From assembly GCA_963744905.1 (NCBI GenBank), contig CAVUUV010000006.1, positions 62,001-126,000 on the forward strand: DNA of 64,000 nt, given 5' to 3'. The DNA comes from DATFFO01 sp963744905 (GTDB taxonomy: Bacteria; Actinomycetota; Acidimicrobiia; Spongiisociales; ZC4RG35). Below the pieces are notes generated by a model. That model saw only the letters and a program-made list of their open reading frames with translations, had not been told where the DNA came from and did no database searches. Below, piece by piece: positions 45,982 to 54,057 of this stretch (position 1 is the stretch's first letter; each line of letters starts with the position of its first letter). The translations under genes and the position numbers were made by a program.

Positions 45982-46785
45982 ATGCCGGTCAACGCGCTGT
46001 GGCACAACCTGATCGACTATGCCGGCGTCTTCCCTCCTGCCCGCCTCCCTCTGGGGGAGGCTGTGGCCGAGTACGAGCAGGCCCTGGCCGATCCCCAAGG
46101 CTGGATCCTGGGACCGTGCCTGGTCAAAGCCAGCCAGCTCGGCGGGATGGATTCGCTGCCGGTCCGGCTCGGGGTGATCCTCGATGTCTCCCCCCCGGAG
46201 CTGGACCGGCGACTTCGCCTCGCCCAGGTCGAGGCTCGCCTCGACACGGTGGGGTCCATGGACGATCCGGTCTGGGAGGATCGGACCCTCTACGTCGAGT
46301 CACCCGACCCGGCCGATACCGGCTTCCTGGACGAGCTGGCGCGGGTTCGTGCCTCCGGGCGCGACATCAGGGCCAAGATCAGGACGGGCGGAGCGACCGC
46401 GGCGGCGTTTCCGGCAGTCGAAGTCGTGGCCCGATTCATCGTACGGTGCCACCAGCTCGACCTGCCTTTCAAGGCAACCGCCGGTCTGCACCACCCATAC
46501 CGCCATCCGTCGACCGTCGATGATGCCGTCGAGCACGGATTCATCAACCTCCTTGCCGCCGTGCGGGCGATCGTGGCGGGCGAGCCCGATCGGGCACCGG
46601 CCGTCCTGACCGCCACCGACCCGGCGGAGTTCGACCCGGTCACCGCCACCTGGCGCGGGGTGGGGAGCGGGGCGGCGGCCGCCGAGATGCGCAGTCTGTT
46701 CCGCTCGTTCGGATCGTGTAGTTTCGCCGAGCCGGCCGGCTACCTGCGCCGGCTGGGCGTGCTCCCGCTCGAAGGAGCAAGGTGA
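45982..46785 (+). CDS. conserved protein of unknown function next to fumarylacetoacetase
   Basis: The protein has 267 residues from ATG 45982 after GGAGAG. It contains NLIDYAGVFPPARLPLGEAV near the start, later RDIRAKIRTGG and LPFKATAGLHHPYRHP, and ends at a GTG-coupled fah gene. The pattern suggests a beta/alpha-barrel with a His-rich site, but I cannot name the family's activity. Its tight coupling to fah and hmgA suggests a role in tyrosine/homogentisate breakdown. Confidence 0.75.
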   Translation: MPVNALWHNLIDYAGVFPPARLPLGEAVAEYEQALADPQGWILGPCLVKASQLGGMDSLPVRLGVILDVSPPELDRRLRLAQVEARLDTVGSMDDPVWEDRTLYVESPDPADTGFLDELARVRASGRDIRAKIRTGGATAAAFPAVEVVARFIVRCHQLDLPFKATAGLHHPYRHPSTVDDAVEHGFINLLAAVRAIVAGEPDRAPAVLTATDPAEFDPVTATWRGVGSGAAAAEMRSLFRSFGSCSFAEPAGYLRRLGVLPLEGAR

Positions 46786-47969
46786 GCGTCGATTTCCCCG
46801 CCACCGCACTCCCCTACGGGGTGTTTTCCCGGGATTCGGGTCCTCGCCGCCTTGGGGTAGGGCTGGGAAACTCCGTGGTCGATCTGGAAGAGCTGTCCCG
46901 GCGGGGTGAGGTGAGCTCGGTGGATCCCGCCCTGTTACAGACCGGCAGCCTGGATGATCTCCTCGCCGCCGGGACCCAGGCCTGGGAGGCACTCCGCCAG
47001 GAGCTTATGGACAGGGCAACCGGCCCCGGGTTCGGGGTGGAGCCGCTCCACCAGGACGAGGTGACGATGCACCTGGCATGGACCGTGGCGGACTACGTCG
47101 ACTTCTACTCCTCCCGCTATCACGCCGAGAACGTGGGCCGGATGTTCCGCCCTGACCGCGAGCCCCTCATGCCCAACTGGCTGCACCTCCCGGTTGGCTA
47201 CCACGGTCGGAGCGGCACCGTGGTGGTGGACGGGACGCCGATTCGGCGCCCCTGCGGGCAACGGCGCACATCCGACGGCATCGAGTTCGGGCCCAGCACC
47301 CGTCTCGATATCGAGCTCGAGGTGGGCTTCGTACTCGGGGGCCAGTCGGACCTGGGCGAACCGGTGCCGATTACCCAGGCTCACAGGCACCTGTTCGGGG
47401 TGGTGTTGCTGAACGACTGGAGCGCCCGCGACATCCAGGCCTGGGAGTACGTCCCGCTGGGACCGTTCCTGGGAAAGTCCTTCGCCACCTCTGTCTCCGC
47501 CTGGGTGATGCCGATGACCGCCCTCGACGGGGCCCGGGCGGAAGGTCCGCCCCAGACCGAACCGGTCCCCCTTCCCTACCTGCGCACCGACGAGCCACGG
47601 GGCCTGTCACTGGACCTCGAGGTGTGGATGAAGCCCGCCGGCGCCCCCGCGGCCACCCGGATCGCCGGGGTCAACACCGCCCAGGCCCTGTACTGGAGTG
47701 CTGCCCAGCAGATGGCGCACATGACCGTCAACGGCGCCACGATCCGGCCCGGCGACCTGTTCGCTTCGGGAACGGTATCGGGCCCCACCCGGGCCGAACG
47801 CGGCAGTCTGCTGGAATTGACCTGGTCGGGAACCGATCCGATCGAGGTGGACGGGTGGACCCGGACCTTTCTCGAAGACGGTGACCAGATCACCCTGACC
47901 GGCTCGGCGCCGGGCCCACAAGGCCCCATCCCTCTCGGGCCGGTGTCGGGAGTGATCCAGCCCGCCTGA
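46782..47969 (+). CDS. fumarylacetoacetase
   Basis: The enzyme has 395 residues and splits fumarylacetoacetate to fumarate and acetoacetate, the last step of tyrosine catabolism. The N-terminal SH3-like part starts ATALPYGVFSRD. The C-terminal fold has ADYVDFYSSRYHAENVGRMF, the metal Glu pair in IELEVGFVLG, and LLNDWSARDIQAWEYVPLGP (metal Asp and substrate loops). It overlaps the unknown gene by four bases and precedes hmgA. Confidence 0.95.
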   Translation: MSVDFPATALPYGVFSRDSGPRRLGVGLGNSVVDLEELSRRGEVSSVDPALLQTGSLDDLLAAGTQAWEALRQELMDRATGPGFGVEPLHQDEVTMHLAWTVADYVDFYSSRYHAENVGRMFRPDREPLMPNWLHLPVGYHGRSGTVVVDGTPIRRPCGQRRTSDGIEFGPSTRLDIELEVGFVLGGQSDLGEPVPITQAHRHLFGVVLLNDWSARDIQAWEYVPLGPFLGKSFATSVSAWVMPMTALDGARAEGPPQTEPVPLPYLRTDEPRGLSLDLEVWMKPAGAPAATRIAGVNTAQALYWSAAQQMAHMTVNGATIRPGDLFASGTVSGPTRAERGSLLELTWSGTDPIEVDGWTRTFLEDGDQITLTGSAPGPQGPIPLGPVSGVIQPA

Positions 47970-48003
47970 TGAGAACGAGGACGAGAATGATGGGAGTTCG
48001 AGT

Positions 48004-49308
48004 ATGACCGGCGGCCAGTCTTCACCTGAATACAGGTCCGGCTTCGGCAATGAGTTCGCCTCCGAGGCGGTCCCCGCCGCACTGCCCCAAGGACAGAACA
48101 ACCCCCAGAAACCTCCTCTGGGCCTGTATACCGAGCAGCTATCGGGCACGGCCTTCACCGTTCCCAATCAGCGCAACCGACGCACCTGGATGTATCGCAT
48201 CCGCCCCTCGGTCCGCCACGCCTGGCGCTTCACCGAGACCGAGAACCACATGATCAGGACCGCCCCCTGTCGTGAATCCGACCCCCCCATCGGGCAGCTG
48301 CGCTGGAACCCGGTCCCCTTCCCCGACCAGCCCACCAACTTCCTCACCGGCCTCCACACGGTGGCCACCAACGGCGACGCCCACGCCCAGATCGGGATGG
48401 CGGCCCACGTGTTCATGGCCACCGAGTCGATGACCGACATCTACTTCTACAATGCCGACGGCGAGCTCCTGGTGGTGCCCCAGGAAGGCGCCCTGCGATT
48501 CGTCACCGAGTGCGGGATCCTGGAAGTGACTCCGGGAGAGATCGCCGTCATGCCCCGAGGGATGGTGTACCGGGTGGAGTTGATGGGAGAACGGGCCCGG
48601 GGCTATGCCTGTGAGAACTACGGCACCTACTTCGAACTGCCCGAGCGGGGTCCGATCGGTGCCAACGGTCTGGCCAACCCCCGCGACTTCCTCTATCCCG
48701 TCGCCCACTTCGAGGACGTCGAACGACCGGGAGAGCTCTACGTCAAGTTCGACGGCCGCCTGTTCGTGGTGGAGACCGACTACTCACCTCTGGACGTGGT
48801 GGGCTGGCACGGGAACCACCTCCCCTACAAGTACGACCTGGCCAACTTCAACGTGATCGGATCGATCAGCTTCGACCACCCCGATCCCTCGATCTTCACG
48901 GTCCTCACCTCCCCCTCCTCCGACCCGGGCATAGCCAACGTCGACTTCGTGGTGTTCAAGGACCGATGGCTGGTGGGAGAGCACACCTTCCGTCCCCCCT
49001 ACTACCACAAGAACATCATGTCGGAGTTCATGGGCATCCTCTACGGCGTGTACGACGCCAAAGAGGAAGGGTTCTCACCGGGGGGGATGAGCCTGCACAA
49101 CCAGTACTTTCCCCATGGGCCCGATCACGACGCCTGGATGAAGGCCACTACCTCCGATCTGAAACCGCAGAAGCTGGCCGACACGATGTCTTTCATGTTC
49201 GAGACCAGATACCCCCTCATTCCCACCGCCTACGCCGGCTCCGTGCCCGCCCTCCAGGACGACTACCCCAGTGTGTGGCACAGTCTGGAGCGACACTTCG
49301 AGGGGTGA
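48004..49308 (+). CDS. hmgA: homogentisate 1,2-dioxygenase
   Basis: The enzyme has 434 residues and opens the homogentisate ring to maleylacetoacetate. The start YRSGFGNEFASEA is typical. The iron ligands are in PPYYHKNIMSEFMG (His and Glu) and the second His in HNQYFPHGPDHDAW. It lies after fah in the same operon. No maleylacetoacetate isomerase gene is in the window. Confidence 0.96.
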   Translation: MTGGQSSPEYRSGFGNEFASEAVPAALPQGQNNPQKPPLGLYTEQLSGTAFTVPNQRNRRTWMYRIRPSVRHAWRFTETENHMIRTAPCRESDPPIGQLRWNPVPFPDQPTNFLTGLHTVATNGDAHAQIGMAAHVFMATESMTDIYFYNADGELLVVPQEGALRFVTECGILEVTPGEIAVMPRGMVYRVELMGERARGYACENYGTYFELPERGPIGANGLANPRDFLYPVAHFEDVERPGELYVKFDGRLFVVETDYSPLDVVGWHGNHLPYKYDLANFNVIGSISFDHPDPSIFTVLTSPSSDPGIANVDFVVFKDRWLVGEHTFRPPYYHKNIMSEFMGILYGVYDAKEEGFSPGGMSLHNQYFPHGPDHDAWMKATTSDLKPQKLADTMSFMFETRYPLIPTAYAGSVPALQDDYPSVWHSLERHFEG

Positions 49309-49352
49309 GCAGGACGCGTCGCCTGCCTACGACATCATTTAGGCTGTCACCC

Positions 49353-49754
49353 GTGCCCAAGCCTCAAATCGACACCCTGCGCAAAGTCCCCGGGTTCTCC
49401 GGTCTCGACGAAGAGAGCCTGAAGGCGATCTCCGACCTGGCCACCGAGTTCCAGGCCGAAAAGGGCCGCGTACTGATCGAGAGGGGACAGCCGGGCACCG
49501 GCCTGTTCCTCATCGAAGAGGGATCGGTGCGGGTCGACATGCCCAGCGGCAAGAGCGCCACGCTGGGGTCGGGCGACTTCTTCGGAGAACTGGCGGTGTT
49601 CGCCGACGTGCCCCGCACCGCCCGGGTGTCGGTGACCGCCGCCCTGACCGGTCTGGCCATCAGCCGCCGTGACCTGCTCGGCCTGCTGCGCGAGGAGCCT
49701 TCCATCGCCATCACCCTGCTCCAGCAGATGGCCAAACGACTGGCGGCAGGCTAG
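49353..49754 (+). CDS. cyclic nucleotide-binding domain protein, end defined by MITE
   Basis: The protein has 133 residues from GTG 49353 and is a single CNB barrel: RKVPGFSGLDEESLKAIS, GTGLFLIEEGSVRV, and the phosphate-binding cassette FFGELAVFADVPRTARVS. The C-helix ends QMAKRLAAG, where the stop TAG (49752-49754) is the first triplet of the MITE-like element. The native C-terminus may therefore be shortened. No DNA-binding domain follows. It could signal cAMP or cGMP levels. Confidence 0.85.
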   Translation: MPKPQIDTLRKVPGFSGLDEESLKAISDLATEFQAEKGRVLIERGQPGTGLFLIEEGSVRVDMPSGKSATLGSGDFFGELAVFADVPRTARVSVTAALTGLAISRRDLLGLLREEPSIAITLLQQMAKRLAAG

Positions 49755-49917
49755 GAGCCTGTTGGATAATGCCGTTGCTCGGATTGGCGGCCAGGCGCCC
49801 CAGCCGCAAGGCCGAGGTTTCGCCACTCCTTGTGCCGGAATGGCGGGGCCGAGAACGCAGTGGGTGGTGATGTATGGTCGTCAAGATGGGTGACATGCAT
49901 TGTTCAACGGGCTCCTA
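49752..49917. mobile_element. MITE-like element, copy 1
   Basis: The terminal inverted repeats begin TAGGAGCCTGTTGGATAATG and end in its near-complement ...TTCAACGGGCTCCTA. No coding sequence lies inside. Each junction is CTAG, suggesting a TA or CTAG target. It differs from copy 2 at two positions. No matching transposase gene is in the window. Confidence 0.82.
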
Positions 49918-50081
49918 GGAGCCTGTTGGATAATGCCGTTGCTCGGATTGGCGGCCAGGCGCGCCAGCCGCAAGGCCGAGGTTTCGCCACTCCTTGTGCC
50001 GGAATGGCGGGGCCGAGAACGCAGTGGGTGGTGATGCATGGTCGTCAAGATGGGTGACATGCATTGTTCAACGGGCTCCTA
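49916..50081. mobile_element. MITE-like element, copy 2
   Basis: This is a tandem copy of the preceding element sharing a TA at the joint, with a period of 164 bases. It encodes the last ~11 residues and stop of the SARP-family regulator on the minus strand. Confidence 0.82.
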
Positions 50082-52861
50082 GTTACCGGCCGGCGTGGCG
50101 CATCGCCCTCGCCCTCACCCTCACATTGAGAAAGCAGCCACACCTCGGGCTCGAACTCGCCGGCGTCGACATCGGCGAACAGGGTCACGGCCCGGATCAG
50201 CTGCACCTCCGCATCGGACTCCCGGCCACCTTCGTGGTGCAGATCGGCCAGGCTGTTGAGTAGCGCCGCCTGCCGATGCCTGTGGCCGGTCCGTTCGGCG
50301 ATGCCCACGGCTTGCTCAACCAGAGCGATGGCAGCGTCCACCTCCCCCAGTCGGCTCAGGATCCGGGCATTGTTGTTCAGGGCGGCCATGGTGAGGACGT
50401 CGTCTCCTTCGGCCAGGGCGAGGGCCCTGTCCAGGTACTCGAGGGATCGATCGGGATCCTCGATGACCGAGGCCAGGACACTCAGAGCCCGGGCCAGCAG
50501 ACGGTCGTCACCTCTCTCCTGGGCGAGCGCCACCGCCTTCTCCCCCAGGGCGCGGGCCGAGTCCTGGTCCCCAACACGGGCCTTCAACAGAGCCCGGTCG
50601 GCATAGAGGTCGGCCGGATAGGGATGTGACGGGCCGGCCCGTTCGAAATGCTCGTCGGCCAGGTCGAACCTCCCCACCAGGCGCTGCACCGTCCCCAGCC
50701 GATGCTCGACCAGGCCCAAAGTGGCCCCTTCACTCCGGGAGGCGGCCGTAGTCAATTCCTGGCGAGCCGTTCGGTACTCGCCCAACGACAGCGCCACCTC
50801 ACCCAGGGCCAGATGTAGCCCGGCGGGATCGGAATGCCCCAGGGCCAGGGCCGTCTGATAGAAGTTGCGCGCCTCCACGTGGGCGTAGACGGCCCGGGCC
50901 AGATCGCCGGCGGTTCGGTACCAGCCGGCCGCCTCGGAGGAGCCGGCCTCCCGGTACTGGGCGGCGACCACGCCGGCCAGGACGGCATCGGTCCGGGCCC
51001 CGGACCGTGTGGCAAGCGCCTCGGCCGCCCTCTTGTGGAGCAGCCTCCTTCGAACCAGGGAAATCGACTCATAGGTGAGTTCTTCCAAGCTGTCGAGTGT
51101 GAACCCGAGACCGGCACCGGTTCCCGGCACCTCACGCAGGAGGCGGGCACCGACCAGCTCCTCCACCGCCGCCACGACCTCCTCCTCGGATCGACCGCTC
51201 ACATGCCGGAGAAGTTCCGCATCGCACACACCGGTGAGCACCGATGCCGCCGCCAGCACCTGACGGGCGAGATCGCCGACCTCGCCCAGACGCTCCTTCA
51301 TGAAGCGCATCACTCCCGGCGAGGCAATCTCGCCCTCGCCGGAGCCGTTCAGAGCCTCCAGCACCAGGAGAGGGACCCCGCCCGTTGTGCGCATCAACTC
51401 GGCCGCATCCTCGGCCCCCGAGAGGCGATCAGCGATCGAATCCGGCGTGAGCGGCTCGAGGTCGACGACGGTGTTCGCCCGCGCCACCAGGTCCTGGAGG
51501 GGCTCGGGGAGCGGCTCCTCCTCCCGCAGCGCCACCACCAGGCAGGCCGATAGGCCGTCGATCCTGCGCCCCAAGTAGGAAATGACCCGGGCGGAGGCCG
51601 CATCCATCCATTGTGCGTCGTCGAGCAACAGCACGATCGGCTCCTGCGCGCAGATCGTGGCCACGACCTCGAAAGTGGCCTCCAGCAGGCGCAGCTCCCC
51701 GAACCGCCCCGAGTCGAGGTCGATGGGGGCAGGACCCGTCGCAGGGGTGAGGCGAGCCGTCTCCTCCCGTGCCCACTCCGGGATGGACGAGGCGTGAGCA
51801 TCCATGGCAGGCCGTAGCGCCCGCAGGAGCTGAGCGACGACGCCGTAGGGGATGGCCTGTTCCAGCCGAAAAGCTCGCCCGACCACCACCAGGGCGGCCG
51901 TCCGATCGATCTGGCCCGCCAATTCCTCCAATAGACGGGTCTTCCCCATCCAGGGTTGACCGCTCAACACCACCATCTGGCCACCCATGCGAGCATTTTC
52001 GGCGCTCCGCCGGAGCGTCTCCATCTCCTCGGTCCTATCGAGGAGAACCCTCGATGGCTCGGGGCGGGCGGCCCGTTTCGCCCGCACCTTCCTGGGCAGC
52101 CCGGGCGGCGGCGGCAGGTCTTCGTCGAGTATGGCGTCGTACAGCTCGGTGGTCTCCTCCAGTGGGGCAACACCCAGCTCGCGATCGAGAAGGGCCACGA
52201 AACCGCGGTAGGCGTCGACCGCACCGGGACGGTCCCCGGCCCAGGCGTTCAGCAGCATCAGGAGGCGATGGGCCGGCTCGTGAAGCGAGTCGAGATCGAC
52301 CCAACGAGTCACCGCGGCGATGGCTCCGGGGTAATCGCCCTCGGCGGCCTGCGCCATGGCGAGCCGGTGTAAGACTTCACCCGCCCTGATGCGCAAACGC
52401 TGGGAGACCGACCGCACCCAGTCCTCGAACTCGGGGGCGTCGCGCACCGAGAAACCGGCCAGGAAGTCACCCCGGTAGAGGGCGGCGGCCCGGCTCAAAG
52501 GAGCAATGCACTCCTCACACACGTTGGCCGGGTCGTGGTCGTGGGTGTATGTCTCCGACAACGCCGCTTCGAAGTCGTCCACATCGAATCGGTAAGGGCC
52601 TACCAGGCTGAGCTTGTCACGGTCCGACTCGATCAGATCCGCACCGATCCCCGACCTGAGGGCCGACAGCGTGCGGCGCAACGTAGCCCGGGCCCTGTTC
52701 GAGGAGGACTCCGCCCACAGGAGGGCCGCCATCGTGTCACGAGAGGCCGACTTCTCCACGGCCAGAAAGGAGAGGAGGGCGACGGCCTTGCGCGTGTCGA
52801 CCACGACGGTGACCCCGTCGACCACCATCTGGGGTGGACCCAGCGAACGGATCTCGAGCAG
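50045..52861 (-). CDS. SARP/BTAD-type transcriptional activator with AAA ATPase and TPR repeats
   Basis: The protein has about 938 residues. The winged-helix part LLEIRSLGPPQ...DTRKAVALLSFLA, then the BTAD domain (residues about 95-250), a STAND ATPase with Walker A SGQPWMGKTRL and Walker B VLLLDDAQWMD, and C-terminal TPR helices. The start is unclear. CTG 52861 follows AGAGGAG by 7 bases and keeps the first strand, whereas the first ATG (52828) would cut it. The last residues SPLNNACHPS come from the MITE. Such regulators control secondary or catabolic genes. Confidence 0.83.
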   Translation of the reverse strand: MLEIRSLGPPQMVVDGVTVVVDTRKAVALLSFLAVEKSASRDTMAALLWAESSSNRARATLRRTLSALRSGIGADLIESDRDKLSLVGPYRFDVDDFEAALSETYTHDHDPANVCEECIAPLSRAAALYRGDFLAGFSVRDAPEFEDWVRSVSQRLRIRAGEVLHRLAMAQAAEGDYPGAIAAVTRWVDLDSLHEPAHRLLMLLNAWAGDRPGAVDAYRGFVALLDRELGVAPLEETTELYDAILDEDLPPPPGLPRKVRAKRAARPEPSRVLLDRTEEMETLRRSAENARMGGQMVVLSGQPWMGKTRLLEELAGQIDRTAALVVVGRAFRLEQAIPYGVVAQLLRALRPAMDAHASSIPEWAREETARLTPATGPAPIDLDSGRFGELRLLEATFEVVATICAQEPIVLLLDDAQWMDAASARVISYLGRRIDGLSACLVVALREEEPLPEPLQDLVARANTVVDLEPLTPDSIADRLSGAEDAAELMRTTGGVPLLVLEALNGSGEGEIASPGVMRFMKERLGEVGDLARQVLAAASVLTGVCDAELLRHVSGRSEEEVVAAVEELVGARLLREVPGTGAGLGFTLDSLEELTYESISLVRRRLLHKRAAEALATRSGARTDAVLAGVVAAQYREAGSSEAAGWYRTAGDLARAVYAHVEARNFYQTALALGHSDPAGLHLALGEVALSLGEYRTARQELTTAASRSEGATLGLVEHRLGTVQRLVGRFDLADEHFERAGPSHPYPADLYADRALLKARVGDQDSARALGEKAVALAQERGDDRLLARALSVLASVIEDPDRSLEYLDRALALAEGDDVLTMAALNNNARILSRLGEVDAAIALVEQAVGIAERTGHRHRQAALLNSLADLHHEGGRESDAEVQLIRAVTLFADVDAGEFEPEVWLLSQCEGEGEGDAPRRPVTRSPLNNACHPS

Positions 52862-52981
52862 CCGACTTCTCCTCTCTTGCCGTCGTGAAGATAGTCCTCC
52901 GTTACGACACAGGGAGCGCTCCTTCGCCGGAACGCTCCGGGCCGGGAGGCTAAGGTGCCGATTCCGGGTCGACCCACCCGG

Positions 52982-53093
52982 CCTTCTTTGGACGCTGACG
53001 AACGGTCTACACGTTCTTTGGACGCTGACTATCGCTATGCGTTCGTGGTGCTCCAAAGAACGGGGGAGCCGGTCCCCACGGTCCAAAGAAACC
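52982..53093. repeat. 110-bp double-hairpin intergenic repeat, copy 5 (core inverted)
   Basis: Boxes TTCTTTGGAC, TTCTTTGGAC, CTCCAAAGAA and GTCCAAAGAA flank a core reading CTATCGCTATGCG, which is the reverse complement of the other copies. It lies 5' of the SARP gene. Confidence 0.87.
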
Positions 53094-53118
53094 CGGGGGA
53101 TCAACCAAGGAAAGGGGG

Positions 53119-53319
53119 TCAGCCCAGGAAATGGAGGCCGAGCCAGGCCCAGGCGGCGAAGATCCCCAGCCGCCCGGAGCGGGTGTGCAGGGCCCAGGTG
53201 AGGATCTGGTCGAAGGTGAAGCCTGACCCCTCCCGGTGGCGGGCGGCGATCTCGATCGCCACCCCGGCCAGGACGATGGCCCCATAGCCGACCAGGGTGA
53301 GGGTGTGGGTGCTGCTCAC
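53119..53319 (-). CDS. small two-helix membrane protein (DUF6186-like)
   Basis: The protein has 66 residues with a first helix (LVGYGAIVLAGVAIEIAA), a middle loop GFTFDQILTWALHTRSG, and a second short helix. It resembles small DUF6186 membrane proteins of actinobacteria, function unknown. ATG 53319 overlaps the upstream gene stop (ATGA), so the two are coupled. Confidence 0.72.
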   Translation of the reverse strand: MSSTHTLTLVGYGAIVLAGVAIEIAARHREGSGFTFDQILTWALHTRSGRLGIFAAWAWLGLHFLG

Positions 53320-53939
53320 GCCCTACGCACCAGAGCCCGCCCCGCCGCCAGCCACACCAGGATTCCCAGCACCCGCCCGGGATAGGTGGCCAGGACGGGG
53401 TCGAGCAGGAAGCTGATCGTGGGATGGGCATAGGACCCGACTTCGAGGGTGGGCTGGCCGATCAGCGCCGTCATCTCCCACAAGCCCAGCACCAGCAGCA
53501 CCGTGGCCCAGGGGAACCAGGCAGGGGCCGGAGGCTTACGGGTGGGTCGCAGGTCGCCCAGGGTCGCCCAGGCCCAAGCCAGACCCAGTAGACCGACCAC
53601 TCCCACCGCAACGGTAAGAGGCCAGGAGTGAACGGCGAAGAGCGAGACGAGCAACGCGCCTACCGCGGCGGCTAGCAGAAACCTCCCCGATGCCACCAGC
53701 CTCCGCAGAGATCGACCGGCGGCCGATCCAACGGTGTCGACAGGGGATACGGAGGTCGATTCCGCAGAAGAGACCCGGACGGTACGGGCCGCCCGGATCC
53801 TGTCGACGATGATCATGGCCGCCCCGGCGAAGAGGATCGCCCCCCGGGCCGGTGTCCCGCCCGAGATCATCTCGACCACGCCGGCGATGGCCAGGATCCA
53901 GGCCACCGGATCCCGCAGCATCCTCGAAAGACGACCCAT
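53316..53939 (-). CDS. polytopic membrane protein of unknown function
   Basis: The protein has 207 residues with about six hydrophobic segments (for example WILAIAGVVEMI, ILFAGAAMIIV, AAAVGALLVSLFAV and TVLLVLGLWEMTALI). I do not recognise the family. It forms a two-gene unit with the 66-residue protein encoded after it. Confidence 0.65.
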   Translation of the reverse strand: MGRLSRMLRDPVAWILAIAGVVEMISGGTPARGAILFAGAAMIIVDRIRAARTVRVSSAESTSVSPVDTVGSAAGRSLRRLVASGRFLLAAAVGALLVSLFAVHSWPLTVAVGVVGLLGLAWAWATLGDLRPTRKPPAPAWFPWATVLLVLGLWEMTALIGQPTLEVGSYAHPTISFLLDPVLATYPGRVLGILVWLAAGRALVRRA

Positions 53940-54057
53940 CCGCCGAATGCTAGAACCGGGGCAGGTGGCGTCCGGTTGAGTGTGCCACCGTCAACCGCCA
54001 GGGTTGTCGCAGGCACACCGAAGCCACGCGCCCCGGGTCCGATCGAACGATCAGGGG

